Assembly (NCBI GenBank): GCA_035048485.1 | Contig: CM068585.1 | Coordinates: forward strand, 51,929,009-51,993,008 | Direction of reading: 5' to 3' | Origin: Pteria penguin | Lineage: Eukaryota > Mollusca > Bivalvia > Pterioida > Pteriidae | DNA: 64,000 nucleotides | Shown: positions 45,279 through 56,479 of the stretch, piece by piece | Position numbering within the stretch: the stretch's first letter is position 1 | How the letters are laid out: each line of letters starts with the position of its first letter | Notes under the pieces: model-generated | Databases searched by the model: none | What the model was told of the DNA's origin: nothing | Seen by the model: only the letters and a program-made list of their open reading frames with translations | Made by a program: the position numbers and the translations under genes

Positions 45279-45975
45279 TTATACCCCTTGCAAATAAAGT
45301 TGGGTAGGGGGTATATAGAAAATCATCCTGACTGTCCATCCGCCTGGTCAAGAAGCCTATATCTGAAGAATGAACAGTGAAAAGCTTTGATGTTTCATAT
45401 GTGATGATGAAAGGTATCCGATGATACCATAATATTTTACCCTACGACCTCAACATTAAATTTGACTTTTGTTTTCAAAACTAAGTAATCTTGATTATTT
45501 CTTTTGAACAATGAGGTTAATGGTTTTGATACTGTGCAAAGAGTTGCTTACGGTGGAAGGTTTCTAGTAATGATGTGAGCTGTGACAGCACAACCTCTAC
45601 TTTGAAATTCGATCTTTGTTTTTAAAGCTTCTTAACCTTGATTACATCTTGAACAGGATTAGGGTTTTAATATTTTGTATATAGTTAAGTTTACTGATGA
45701 TGAGAGATGTTCAGTGATGTCAAGATTTTTTAAATGTGTGACCATGCTGCTGAAAACCGTATAGCCAGTCATCAAAGTATATCTAAAACAAGTTTAGAAA
45801 CGTTGTTATTAATTTTGACATGCCTTTTCACTTTATACTTACAACAATGATGTATCTTCGGTTGACACAAGGGTGTGTTATGAACTTGACCAAAGGTCAT
45901 TATTATCTATTGCTGGTTATTCAACTTACTGTTGTGGGGGTATTTGTCCCTATAGTACAGCTTTAGTTCAACATA
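45279..45975. repeat. Modular non-coding repeat with TATACCCC / GGGGGTAT ends
   Basis: It opens with TTATACCCCTTGCAAATAAA and GGGTAGGGGGTATATAG, then CTGTCCATCCG. Internally, diverged modules of roughly 150-200 bases repeat the order TTTGACTTTTGTTTTCAAA / CGATCTTTGTTTTTAAA then AATCTTGATTA / AACCTTGATTA and TTTTGAACA / TCTTGAACA. It ends near TGTGGGGGTATTTGTCCCTA. The ends echo each other, which suggests a defined mobile unit without coding capacity. Confidence 0.5.
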
Positions 45976-46434
45976 TTATAGCAATAAAACTGTTATTTGC
46001 TAATTTTGTGGACCTTTTAAGAAAATCTTTATTTAAAAGTATCATGACAAAGGTAGCTTGTTGAGACCAGTCAAGCCTGTGTGATTCCCCATCGTTTGTC
46101 TGTCTATCCGTTCATCCATTGATCCGTCTCATCTGAGACTTATTATTTCAAAGACTTCATTTTTATCGCAGTTTGGAGCACTCAATCCAGATTTCTTGAT
46201 CTTAGGGTTTTGGGTGAAGATCTGACTTCCAGAGGCCCAGAAAGAGCTCTGGTCTGTATTTTAGTCTTTTGCATTCCAATTTTTCATAGTAATATTTATT
46301 TTATTAAAATCAGATATCATACTCAAAAATGAATGCATTATAAGCAATGTACAACGAGAAAATCAAAGAAATTACCTAACAATGTGCAAAAGTGACAAAG
46401 TTCATAAAGATGTCAAAAATGGCATGAAAAATAT

Positions 46435-46545
46435 CCCGCACTGCTTCGGGTGGGTCCATTTGTACAGATATAAATTTCTGTGCATTGCATCAGGTAGATG
46501 TCGCCACCAATATATGTGAAATAATCGTGGCATAACATAAAACAT
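46435..46545 (+). mobile_element. tRNA-derived SINE, copy 5, 5'-truncated
   Basis: It starts with CCCGCACTGCTTCGGGTGGG and keeps GCATTGCATCAGGTAGATGT and ACCAATATATGTGAAATAAT. The tRNA-like head is missing, as expected for a truncated insertion. It is the only copy found in the plus orientation. Confidence 0.65.
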
Positions 46546-47142
46546 GAATCAAACCAAGAAAATCAATTACGTGTACTGATAATTTAATTAATTACTTTGT
46601 AAAAAGGCATGTAATGCCACTAACATTTCAATGGGGATTTATCTCAGTTATCGTTCCTGATCCTTAAATAGGTGGCCGCACAGAACGTTGAAGCCCTACT
46701 AGCAGTAGAAACATGAAATAGATAATGTAAAGTCATAATCCTACAATTTAACTTAAACTTGCGACTTTATATGTTGATAGGGTGTTCACATACATATTCC
46801 ATGCTGTAAAGAATTAAAATATTCATTTTAACGGATAGAAAACACTGATCACCTCTTTATGTGTGGCTGCAAATGTTTCAAATGAAAGTTTGCTTTTTAC
46901 CAATGTCATAGAATCATACTATAAGTTGATATACATCAGAGAAATTCCTTTTATAAAATAAAATTATGAAACAAAGTTCTATAAACTTCTCCCTCCCTCC
47001 CTTGGTGCAGATGTCAACCTTTTGGTATTTTATTTAATATTTGGAAATATATATGATATTCCTCTTTCACTGATGAACTTCAACGTGTGTATTAAATTGT
47101 ATTTGCTTAATGTGATATTGCATGGTTTGTCAGCAGTGTGCC
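46546..47142. other. Spacer, nothing recognised
   Basis: No motif on either strand. Confidence 0.4.
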
Positions 47143-47170
47143 GGGGGGGGGGGGGGGGGGGGGGGGGGGG
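47143..47170. repeat. Homopolymer run of 28 G
   Basis: Twenty-eight consecutive G. Capable of G-quadruplex formation on the plus strand; the exact length is likely to vary between reads. Confidence 0.95.
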
Positions 47171-47345
47171 TGTCAAAATGTTAAAGTTTTGTTTCAGGCT
47201 GTAAAATGCCTGATTTTACGCTTAAACTGTTCGTTTTGAATTTTTATGTCCTTCTAAAGTTCTAAAATAGTAATCATACAAAATCATATAGATATGTACT
47301 TTTTTAGCAAGTGCCTATTTCCCGTTATCAACCCCCTTTATTTTT

Positions 47346-48868
47346 GGGCTCACCTGAGCCAAAGGCTCAAGTGCGCTATAGTCATAATGCACCGTCCGTC
47401 GTAAATTTTTTCAAATTTTCGACTTCCTCATTGGAACTGCATTTCAGATTTGGATCAAACTTTGTATATATTACGTACTCAAGGTCCCCTACTAAAATTG
47501 TGTTTGGGATCCGGATTCCGTCAGGGATGGATCCAGGGCGGGGTCAAAAGTGCCCAATACGGTACCCCTCTTCAAAAATCTTCTGAACTTAGTCATTTCA
47601 ATAAAAGTGCGATGTTTTTTATTTAATTGATATTGATTATTCCTTAATCACTATTTTGATCATAATTTTGGTAAGGAATATTATTGTGATAGAATTTTGT
47701 CAATATCTCAATTTTTGAAGTTTTTATGATTTTTATGACTTCCCAAAAAGAGTCCGGGGGGGGGGGGGTGGCCATTTTCACATTTTCAACTTTTTCTGCA
47801 AAACATTTCGGAGGATTTTAATAAATCTTGGTAGAAATAAATCACTTATGATCCCCTTCAAATTCTGATTTTTTTATCTAGACCTTTTCACAGGTGGCAC
47901 CACCATAGTCAAAAGTGGTTCACAAAAGAGTACCCTCCTTTGATAATATTCTTCTTCATACTGGCTGTATACAGAGAGAAACAGAATGCATAGAAATGAT
48001 CTAGAGGGATGAATGAAGACATATTGTCATTTTGATTCCCTTCCAAAATCAATTTTTTTTCGACATTTGTTTGGACTTGGTGATTTTAATGCAGAAGTGT
48101 CATATTTCCTACTTAATTGCTAATGATGATTTCTTTTGCACTATTGTGATCATAATTATGGTACTTTGAACGAATTCTGACAATATCTCAATTTTGGGAT
48201 TTTCAATGAATGTTTTAGACTTTCAAATGAGGGTGTATAAGGACAATTATTCACATTTTTAACTTCTGCTGTTATACCACATAAAAGATTTTAATGAAAC
48301 ATGGTACACATGATGTACTATAGGTCCTCTATCAATTTTGTACATTTCATTCAAATTGGTCAACAGATAATGCCACCATGTCTAAAAACTAGGTCTCACA
48401 ATGGTACATATACCACTTGATAATTAAAATATGGAGAGTAGCGTTTCAAATCCTGCTGTGGTCATTTTTTTTTTTCATTTCTTTACACATCAAAATAAGT
48501 TTTTAGATGTTTCTCAACGCTCAACATATGAAATTGGGCCATGTTAAGTTGGTATATTTGAAACAATTTTTGTTCATGACCCAGACCTGAAATCAGTCAA
48601 CAAAAGGCGCAACCTAAAGGAATGACTAACTTGTTGCCCCGAATCACATCTTGCAGAGACAAAGCAAATGCTTAATATCAAAATCACCTGAATAGATGTG
48701 CAAAAAAGTTTTGTGTTTTCTTCTGGTCTGAAATACAATTTGACACATTCTCAACATTTGTGTTGACTTAGTCAGAGTAATGCAAAAGTAATTCAAAAAT
48801 GAATAACTTCTTCCTTCCTGCAAGGCTAGATACTCAGGTGAGCGATATAGACCCACTTGAGCCTCTTG
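47346..48868. repeat. 1.5-kb modular repeat with CTCACCTGAG / CTCAGGTGAG ends
   Basis: The left end has GGCTCACCTGAGCC, GGCTCAAGTGCGCTATAGTC. The right end has ACTCAGGTGAGCGATATAGA then CACTTGAGCCTCTTG, so the ends are inverted versions of the same words. The interior consists of about three diverged modules. Markers are TCATTGGAACTGCATTTCAG-like, TTTTAATRAA.CWTGGTA, and ACTATTTTGATCATAATTTT (47651) against ACTATTGTGATCATAATTAT (48139), plus CAATATCTCAATTTT twice, with spacings near 370-490 bases. There is no coding sense, and it contains a G-run at 47756-47768. Confidence 0.65.
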
Positions 48869-49815
48869 TGTCAACTCGTGTTGTCTGTCATATGATTTTA
48901 CGCTCCTGATCTTTGAACATTTAATTCCTAGTCAAGTGATTTATCAAAATATCTCTTACGAAAAATATATCAAATGTCCATTTCGTTGTCATAACACTGG
49001 GACATAGACTGTAACTAAGAGAATTGTGAAAATAGTCTTATGATCATCAGAAAATTTATTCCTCCCAAACCTCCCAAATTATTTGCAAAATTCTCATCCT
49101 TGTTTTAGGTAGCAGTTCTGTCCCAGGTTATGTTGCTTTGCATTTTTCCCATGACGACTCATAAGGGATTGTTAATATATCCAAGCTAATTGGAATGCCT
49201 GCAGCAATTATGGAGAGAAGAAACAAGCCTGTTTAAGTCATTTGGAAATATAAAATTACTGAAGATTTGATCATAGAATTCTCAGTTATTTCATACTTAA
49301 GTATTTATATATTTGTCCAGTCATAACTTTTTTGTATGTTCATGTTACCTTGCAGCACCATAATATTACAAACATTTGCTCTCCATGACTCAACGACTTG
49401 GCACAGTTGTAAATAAAATGTCTAGTCCATTAAACCTTAGCCTTTAATGTTAATCTGCTTCATTTTCATCACTATTTAAAAATTGTTACCTATGACTCAA
49501 GGGAGTATATATCACGGCGTTGAACTTAGATCATATCGCCAAGCTCAAGGTTACAGTGAGCCAACTTTGTTATGGTACTACTATTGGGGTATTTGGCAAG
49601 TTAATTGTTGTTGTTTTGTCTTCGTTCAAGATACTTAGCTAGATAGATTTTTAATCAAATTAAAGTATCACTTCTTGAACCGTTTTAGTTTTCAAGGTTT
49701 ATGTATTAGCTATCACACTCTGTGGTGATCACAGAGCAATTACATTTATCAACAAAAATGAACAGAGTCGAATAAAAAAGCTGCAGGATTAAATAAATTA
49801 ATTGTTAGCAGGATT
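48869..49815. other. Spacer, nothing recognised
   Basis: A+T-rich, without recognisable features. Confidence 0.4.
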
Positions 49816-49829
49816 AAAATTCTTGTTTC

Positions 49830-49996
49830 TTTGATTCTTGTTTTATGTCACTTCATGATTATTTCAAACATTTGCTGACAACATCTGCTCTTTGTTTGAT
49901 GCATTGAGACTTTAGTTTGTACTGTCTCGCGTGAAAGACAGGTCACTAACACACCCCAGGTGGGACTTGAACCAGGTACCTCATAGTCATGAGCTC
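49830..49996 (-). mobile_element. tRNA-derived SINE, copy 6, internally deleted
   Basis: Minus-strand head region with GGTTCAAGTCCCACCTGGGG (B box GGTTCAAGTCC) and a tail-side segment GATGTTGTCAGCAAATG...GAAATAATCATGAAGTGAC. The middle part with ACCGAGG...GGGTCCGTTGC is missing. Confidence 0.55.
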
Positions 49997-50106
49997 TTTT
50001 TTGTGAAGTGATGATTATACTGAAGTGATGAATAATGAAGAATTAGAAACAAATACACAAAAATAAAACCCTGATTTGAAAATTGGAAAGGATATAATTC
50101 TTTCAT

Positions 50107-50570
50107 ATGCCCGCATTTCAAAATGTGGGCGTATCATGCTTTACCGCTGTCGTCCGTCCATCCTTGTCCGGGCTTCTCCTCCTTAACAAAACTGTTGATA
50201 GTGTCATATGAATGGGCGTGGCTTGTAGTTGTGCATGTGGGTTTCAAAGTTCGGGTTAGCCCCTGCGATGGGGGAAAATGGGCGGGGTCGGAAAGCTTGT
50301 CCGGGCTTCTCCTTAACTAAAGTGGGAACAAAACATTTGATGGTGTCATATGAAAGGGTGTGGCTTGTAGTCGTGCATGAGAGTTTCAAAGTTGGGGTCA
50401 GTCCCCTGGGGTGGGAAAAAATAGGCAGGGTCGAAAGGTTTTCCGGGCTTCTACTCCTTATCTAAAGGGGGAACAAACTTTTGATAGTGTCTTATGAAAG
50501 GATATCGCTTGTAGACCACATGAAAACATGATGCGGGCGTATCATGCACCCGTTAGCGATGCCCTATTTT
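50107..50570. repeat. Tandem ~135-bp units flanked by GCCCGCA/TGCGGGC ends
   Basis: CCGGGCTTCT starts units at 50168, 50301 and 50443 (periods 133 and 142; the third is cut at about 50515). Each unit continues with a GTGTCATATGAAAGGGTGTG-like phrase and TTTCAAAGTTGGGGTC. The block is bounded by ATGCCCGCATTTC...GTGGGCGTATCATGC on the left and ATGCGGGCGTATCATGC on the right. Confidence 0.7.
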
Positions 50571-51059
50571 TGCTCTATGAAGTGCACTAGATGCTCTTGG
50601 ATCTTTCAGACGGGGGCAGTAAAACAACTTTTTCTTCACCAGCGTTCACAGTAAAGCAAATCAATGAGCCACATAAACATGACAAACATAGATAAAAAAG
50701 GATAAAATTCAAATACCCCAAAAGACAAAAGCGTTATTTTAAACAGGAGACGCTTACTCCTCTCGGGAAGCGTTAGCGCATTATATACGATAAATGTACT
50801 TGCTATGTGTTGCTTACACGTCACAAAACACTAATCTAGAAACTTATTCTTTATATATGCGCCACTTTTCATAACGAACACTCTATTTAAATCATGAAAT
50901 CACCTTTTCTATATTTAGGTCTAGTGTGTACCGTACATGTACCGTGGAAGTTGGAAAATCCTCGTTGCCTCGGTGGGCAGTCCACGTCTGTCCTCCGTGG
51001 ACACCACGGGAGGCCAGTTTTCTGTCCACGTTAATGTTAATAATACAATTTGCCATCTA

Positions 51060-51161
51060 CCTGTACTTGTCCTCTCGAGGTCAAAGCGGACAAGGTTTTC
51101 ACACCTTTTACCTGTACGTGTCCTCTGGTGGACAAAACGGACGAGTTTTTCACACCTTTAA
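51060..51161. repeat. 51-bp tandem direct repeat, two units
   Basis: CCTGTACTTGTCCTCTCGAG and CCTGTACGTGTCCTCTGGTG start the two units, both closing with TTTTCACACCTTT. Confidence 0.75.
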
Positions 51162-52364
51162 ATTAAAATTGTCCCACAGTCGACGTAAGGGACATTACAT
51201 AGATGTGCCTGTATTTTACAAACCATCAGACATAACGTGTTGTCATCTTGTCTTTAAAGATACGATCGTCAAACTTCCAGATTATTTTTATATATATTTT
51301 TGCTTCCGCTAAACCTCCTGAAAGACAGACGCAAATATTAATTACGGCCCCGATAACCTATTAACCGGCTGTTAATAGAGCGTAGTTTTGAAAAATGAGT
51401 GAATACAACAATATTGCCATGGAAATGGTGTGAGTTATTTTAAGATTTATTATTATTATTTTTATTTTTAATTTTTTTGTGACCATGTGCCCGAATATCT
51501 TTCTTGCCGATATTATGTCATGTTAATCAAAATACATTAACGATAGTTTCACTTGTTCACAGCAGGTATCGGACATTTACGATTAACTTCTTTTTTACCA
51601 AAATACTTGCTGTAAGTTCGGGTATCACATTTCAATGGACAGTCATTAATCAGCCGTCGTTTATTGCCGTTTGGTGCAATTAATTTATAACTAGGTAGGT
51701 CATTCAAGTGAGGGAATGTAGGAGTACAGCAGTGCCTGTTTACATGGGAATTTTTACATCGTTTAAGAAAATCCAGGGTCCGGCTCCATAAATTGAGAAA
51801 ATACTTAAGTCGCATTTTTTTTTTTTTTTTTTTGTTCAGCAATGAATTTTTAACTGGGATTTGGACTTTTTTTAGTTTTATTCTATCCATAGATAGAATA
51901 AACCCATTCTGTATGACAATTTATTTGAATGTTTGATAATCAAGGACTTATAAACAAATTGTTTATAAGTCTTTGTGATAATGAAATAAATTAAACTGAA
52001 ATAATTAAAATGATTTTCTTAGTTGATGGCGCCAGACTCGGGTGTTTTGCTAAAAATCAGAAAACACGATGTTTTATTTAAGGAGTTTTTGATTAAAGAA
52101 AAAATAAATTAAAAAAATCACAATGTTTTTAAATCACCCTTAGTTGAAAGCATCCAAGGTGTTCCCCTGTTGTGGAAAACGTCTAATCATTCATGTGTGA
52201 ACCAACTTTTTTTTATTTGAGCCACAGAGGTGTGAAAATCTCTAGTGTGAAGACTGTTATACATGTACATGTATTCTGTCGTTATATGTGGATGTGTATT
52301 AATACATTGTGTACTAGCATTACTATTTTATATTTGAAAATTAATTATTATCAGATTCCTTGTG

Positions 52365-52915
52365 ATTTATTAATCCCCCCCCCTCAACAGCAAAATCTAA
52401 GAACCATATCTGCGGCAAAGAGAGAAAACCCGAAACTGAATAACCCCCCCCCCCCCTTTCCTCCCTTCATTTGTACTTGTTGATAATGAAGAATTGTACG
52501 ATGTTTCAGTCAAATATCTTATTCGCCAATACAATGGGTGATTTCCCTATTGCAAGTCTAAGCATTGTGCTGTAAGCCTACTGGGCAATAAATTTAAGTG
52601 AAAGATCGATGCCACCTAACGACCGAGTTAAAGTAACGACACGTCACCACCCCCCCCCCCCCTTTTCTCTCTCTCTGCACGAGATATCGTTTGCAAACGT
52701 ATTTTAAACTTTTTCAATACAACCAAAATATATATTTGTGTATGTATTATTGTAAAACATGCAAGATTCAGTGTTCAGTCGGGTCATCATCTTTTGTATA
52801 TAATTGCATGATCGTATCCGTGAAATTAATCCAAAAAAAGATACGATCGTATTGGGAAAGAATATGTAACGAGACAAAACAATTAAAAAAAAAAAGGGGG
52901 GGGGGGGGCTTTTCT
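52365..52915. repeat. Cluster of C and G homopolymer runs
   Basis: C runs at about 52374-52383, 52444-52457 and 52650-52663, and a G run at about 52898-52908, in otherwise A+T-rich sequence. No gene was recognised between them. Confidence 0.7.
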
Positions 52916-54415
52916 TCTCTGTTTAGGTCAAACGGTACTTAGTTCAGGTAACCTTACGACTGGAGCACGCGTGTTGTGTGAAGTCTATTGTTTTACTTCA
53001 CCCTGGTAGCGAATAAGGGTTTGACTTATGACACTGATTAATACACGGAATTAGACGACCGCATTCTATGAAATCATAAGATACATACGGCCCTATATCT
53101 GGCAGGAGTATGTAAGAAGATAAGAAAATGAAAGGGTGGGGGTTCTGAAAGATACTTTTCTTTACTGTTTAGGTAAGAAAACGACCGACACTCTAGTTTC
53201 CCTTGCGACTCAAGTGCGCTTGCTTTGTCTTTTGTTCTGAGATTATAAACATTTTGAAAAGTTTGCCTGCACTTCACCAGGAAGAAAAAAGAATACATAA
53301 AAAAGAAGAAAACAGACCAAAGAAAATAATAATGAATAAAATAGAATGAAGATCAATGTCCATATGTATCAATTTCATCGTAATCGTATGTAATATTTCA
53401 AAATCTGAATATGTTTATCCGAGCAATCAATAATGAATATCATATCACATGTAATTATATGAATTTATTTGATTTTAAAGTCGGCTTTACTGTACTGAAC
53501 CCACAAGTAGTAATTGCGCTCTTCAATTCGTATCGTTGCCTTCTTTAATTAAGAGTCCGAAGTAGGTATCACAAAGAAACTCGGTACACTCTCGGAATAA
53601 TAAATCATTTTTTGTGTACATGTCCTTGGTGAGTTTTGTCATACAGCTTTGTCAGATGTCTTCCGTTTTCTCTTTAAAATCACACTTATACACGCATCTG
53701 TACAATGACCAATCAGCTTGTCTTTACCGATTTCATTCAAATACCATTAATGCACTTTTACGACAAGTAGATATACGAGTATAAAGAACGTAGTTATACG
53801 TATATATCTAAAACATTATATACGTCCGTACTCCAGGTGCGCACTGTATTTTCAATTTTTATATAAAAATACGTTCTAATTTTAAAGTTATTTAGAATAG
53901 CAGAATATTTTAAGATACATTTCAAACGTTCATTGTGTAATCAAGCAGAGGAGATTTAAAAAGATGTTAAATGATTATTAATCAAGATATCTTTAAGTCT
54001 AATTTCGTTATTTTTCATGCTTCACTGAGCAAACACAATACGCATCATCATAAGGTCGTTTCCTTTTTAGCACTATCATACCCATTTACCGGGACATATT
54101 TGGTGTCCACGTTTGACCGTCTGACGGCGCGGACACAGGTAAATGACCACCTATATACGCGGTCAATATGGCCGATATACAGGGACAGTGTCCACGCGTG
54201 TCCGCGGCTTTACACGCCCAAATCCAATGTCCACGGTACATGCACGGTACCTTTGGTTGTAGTCACAAAGCGGAGCAGCCAACCCAGATTCATAAAATGA
54301 GAACATAAGCAAATAATTCTTGTTTAATGCTTAATTCGAATCAGTATATTTATTTTATTTTGAAAATGTAAAGAATAATGAATAAAACATAAAACGTTCA
54401 AACTTTTACACAAAT

Positions 54416-55005
54416 TTACCCCGTTGTTATGGGACTATTTATTTTTGCGGTACTATCTGTGTAGTCAGTAAATCGGCTTACAGCTGACCGCTGTTCGCGG
54501 GTAATTTCAGCTAGACTTGTTTCACTTCCCAAACGTGAAGGTACAGTTATTAAACACGGAGTTTGACAGAAATCTGGAGCTATGTGTGAAGGCTCTCGCA
54601 TCAAAGGCCATCGTTTAATTGTAAAAATTTGTTTAACGAGTGCAAATATCACACAAAACATATTTATTGATCGATCGAATAAAAGAAGAACGAATATAGA
54701 TGTAGTTCGGATCATTAGTATTACTACGCGCATTATTGAAAAAATCAAAAGTAGAAACATTATTAGCTTCAAGATTTCTCCAACGGAATTTTTGCGATGA
54801 CTTCGTTAGAATAGTTGATTAACCAAAAGGAACTGACGTTGCAGTTGTTAAAAATAAATTTACAATACTTGATAGCATGGTCTTTAACTTGCATTAAGAG
54901 CGGAAGTAATATGTTAAGAGAGCACAACTGTAGAGCAATAGAATTAAATATAAAACGTGATGTATATAGACTTTTCTGTAATTTTGCAATTTTCTGTATA
55001 GGCAA
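54416..55005 (-). CDS. Unassigned hydrophobic frames, possible membrane protein remnant
   Basis: Two minus-strand frames follow each other (55005-54769 and 54772-54416). The second has two hydrophobic stretches (MKLIMFLLLIFSIMRVVILM; INMFCVIFALVKQIF) and a hydrophilic Ser/Thr-rich tail (SRLGSETSLAEITREQRSAV). Hydrophobic plus tail layout could be the end of a multi-pass receptor, but no family motif is seen, and A+T-rich DNA readily gives such frames. Confidence 0.2.
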
Positions 55006-55214
55006 TAAATGTTTGGAAGATCATTTTCATTAATGTTAAAATTGAAGTCACACTTAGCTATACAGAGGTCGGATAGATATTGTCCTTGAAAATGTGGATT
55101 TTAAGAACTGCAATATAGTATATTTATCAAACTTATATTATTAGCTGCTTTGTCAGCAGGTAGGCAGACATTAGTATAATGACAATCAGCCATTTTGTAT
55201 AGACCGGATCGATA

Positions 55215-55690
55215 TATAATGTGGCTGTTTGAATAAATAAGGATTAATTGTAAAATCATCTATGCGAATATCGGTCACTTTTAAGGTTTCACTTTTCCAG
55301 TCATCCAAGGGTTGTATCTTAACACCATCGTTTATATTAAGTGTTTAGTACTTCTTCAAAAGTATCCCGACATTTGATAAAATATATCCTCGAGTATCTA
55401 TACTTTGGCCCTTTATTAAAAAACGAACGTAGATATTTGTCCGAAATACAATTAAAGTCGCCTGCAATAATATGACCCGCAGGCTGAAATGAATTTAGAG
55501 TTATTGCATGAACGTGACGATGAAATAGTCAAGAGAATTGAGATTAGATGCGACTGCATTGTCATTAAAGATAAGGTTTCTAATAGGGTTTTTACTCGTC
55601 CTGAATCAGGGTTGGCTCAAGACTCTCGAAATACTGCGGAAGTTTAGATTTAACTCTATATCACGAAAAATATTAGAAATATTCAGTAGG
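55215..55690 (-). pseudogene. N-terminal piece of the RT-bearing retroelement family
   Basis: In one minus-strand frame: AGHIIAGDFNCISDKYLRSF followed by FNKGPKYRYSRIYFIKCRD. Upstream, in another frame, is NPIRNLIFNDNAVASNLNSL; downstream is QPLDDWKSETLKVTDIRID. I recall this order (NPIRN.IFND.A, GHI.[TA]GD[LF]..., LR....KGP.YR, W......I..RI) from the region ahead of the RT in a bivalve/cnidarian retroelement family. The piece at 31.5-31.9 kb would come next in the same protein. It has several frameshifts, and no RT palm is present. Confidence 0.5.
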
Positions 55691-56159
55691 TCTTCATCTT
55701 GATTTACAGGTTTAATTTTGATAAATTTAGGGAGGAGTAAAGATATACGTGGGTAAAGTATGTTATATGAAAATGCTATAATCATTTTAAGTCTAATTTA
55801 ATCCGAATAACATGAAGAAACATTTACCCTTGTGTGAGGATTTATATTTAGTGGATATGATATACAATCATTCATTGTCCCACATCTTTAAACATCCAGT
55901 GATTAAACAATCACAAGATATTGGCTTCTCGAAAAGTTTTAAAGGTTATGCCAAAAGATGAATTCTAATGTATTTTGTTTTTAACACGCCATCTCATTGG
56001 CTATCCGGTTTCAAAACTGCAAGGGTATTCACGATACCCTGCAGTTTTTGATTTGTGACGTAACTATACTCTACAAGTTTTGATATGAGGTCTCTGTGAT
56101 TAGCGACTTGGTTAAGAAAACCTTAACTCTGTGCATATTGCCTCTAGTTGTAATTATCT

Positions 56160-56250
56160 TTGTCAAATACATTAGAATGGGATTACCATGCTTCTGTTTT
56201 ACAACAACTGACACGGTATCGGCGAATACTTTTTCAGAAATTTCACTGCC
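56160..56250. repeat. TATCGGCGAATA-family repeat, copy 2
   Basis: GGGATTACCATG and CGGTATCGGCGAATAC occur in the same order and similar spacing as at 17584-17640. The minus strand keeps FADTVSV and KHGNPI, as the 17.6-kb copy keeps FADTLSV and HAHGNPI. Confidence 0.55.
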
Positions 56251-56479
56251 AGGCGTTAGAATAAGCAAATATTTTCGACTCAGTCTCGACTCTGAAGAAA
56301 AATCTTTGATATTCAAAAAGCAATGCCCTAGACACCTTTCGGTCTTACTGTATTTATACGCCTATGATGTGATTGTTATCAAAGTTCAATTCGATGAAAT
56401 AATTATCATATTCACTGCAGACTTCGACATACTACCACGAAAGTCGAATCAAACTGATGCTATTTATTTAATATCGTAA

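Larger units (their letters stand above)
50929..54249. other. 3.3-kb segment bounded by 26-bp imperfect inverted repeats
   Basis: TACCGTACATGTACCGTGGA (continuing AGTTGG) at 50929-50954 pairs with its inverted version TACCGTGCATGTACCGTGGA (continuing CATTGG) at 54224-54249; 23 of 26 positions agree. Both flanks are rich in GTCCACG/GTGGACA words. Inside the left part a 51-bp direct repeat occurs (51060 and 51111). No transposase is readable inside; the minus frame 51549-51890 is basic and unassigned. It may be a degenerate DNA transposon or two related repeat ends in opposite orientation. Confidence 0.45.

Noticed and set aside
47311..47586. 91-codon frame at the start of the 1.5-kb repeat
   Set aside because: Lies across the repeat's conserved end words; other modules of the same element do not keep the frame.
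50926..51312. 128-codon open frame
   Set aside because: It spans the 51-bp direct repeat and GTCCACG-rich non-coding words; the repeated peptide is a by-product of the DNA repeat.
56096..56479. 127-codon plus-strand frame with a hydrophobic start
   Set aside because: Part of it is the TATCGGCGAATA repeat, whose conserved sense is on the other strand; no family motif in this frame.
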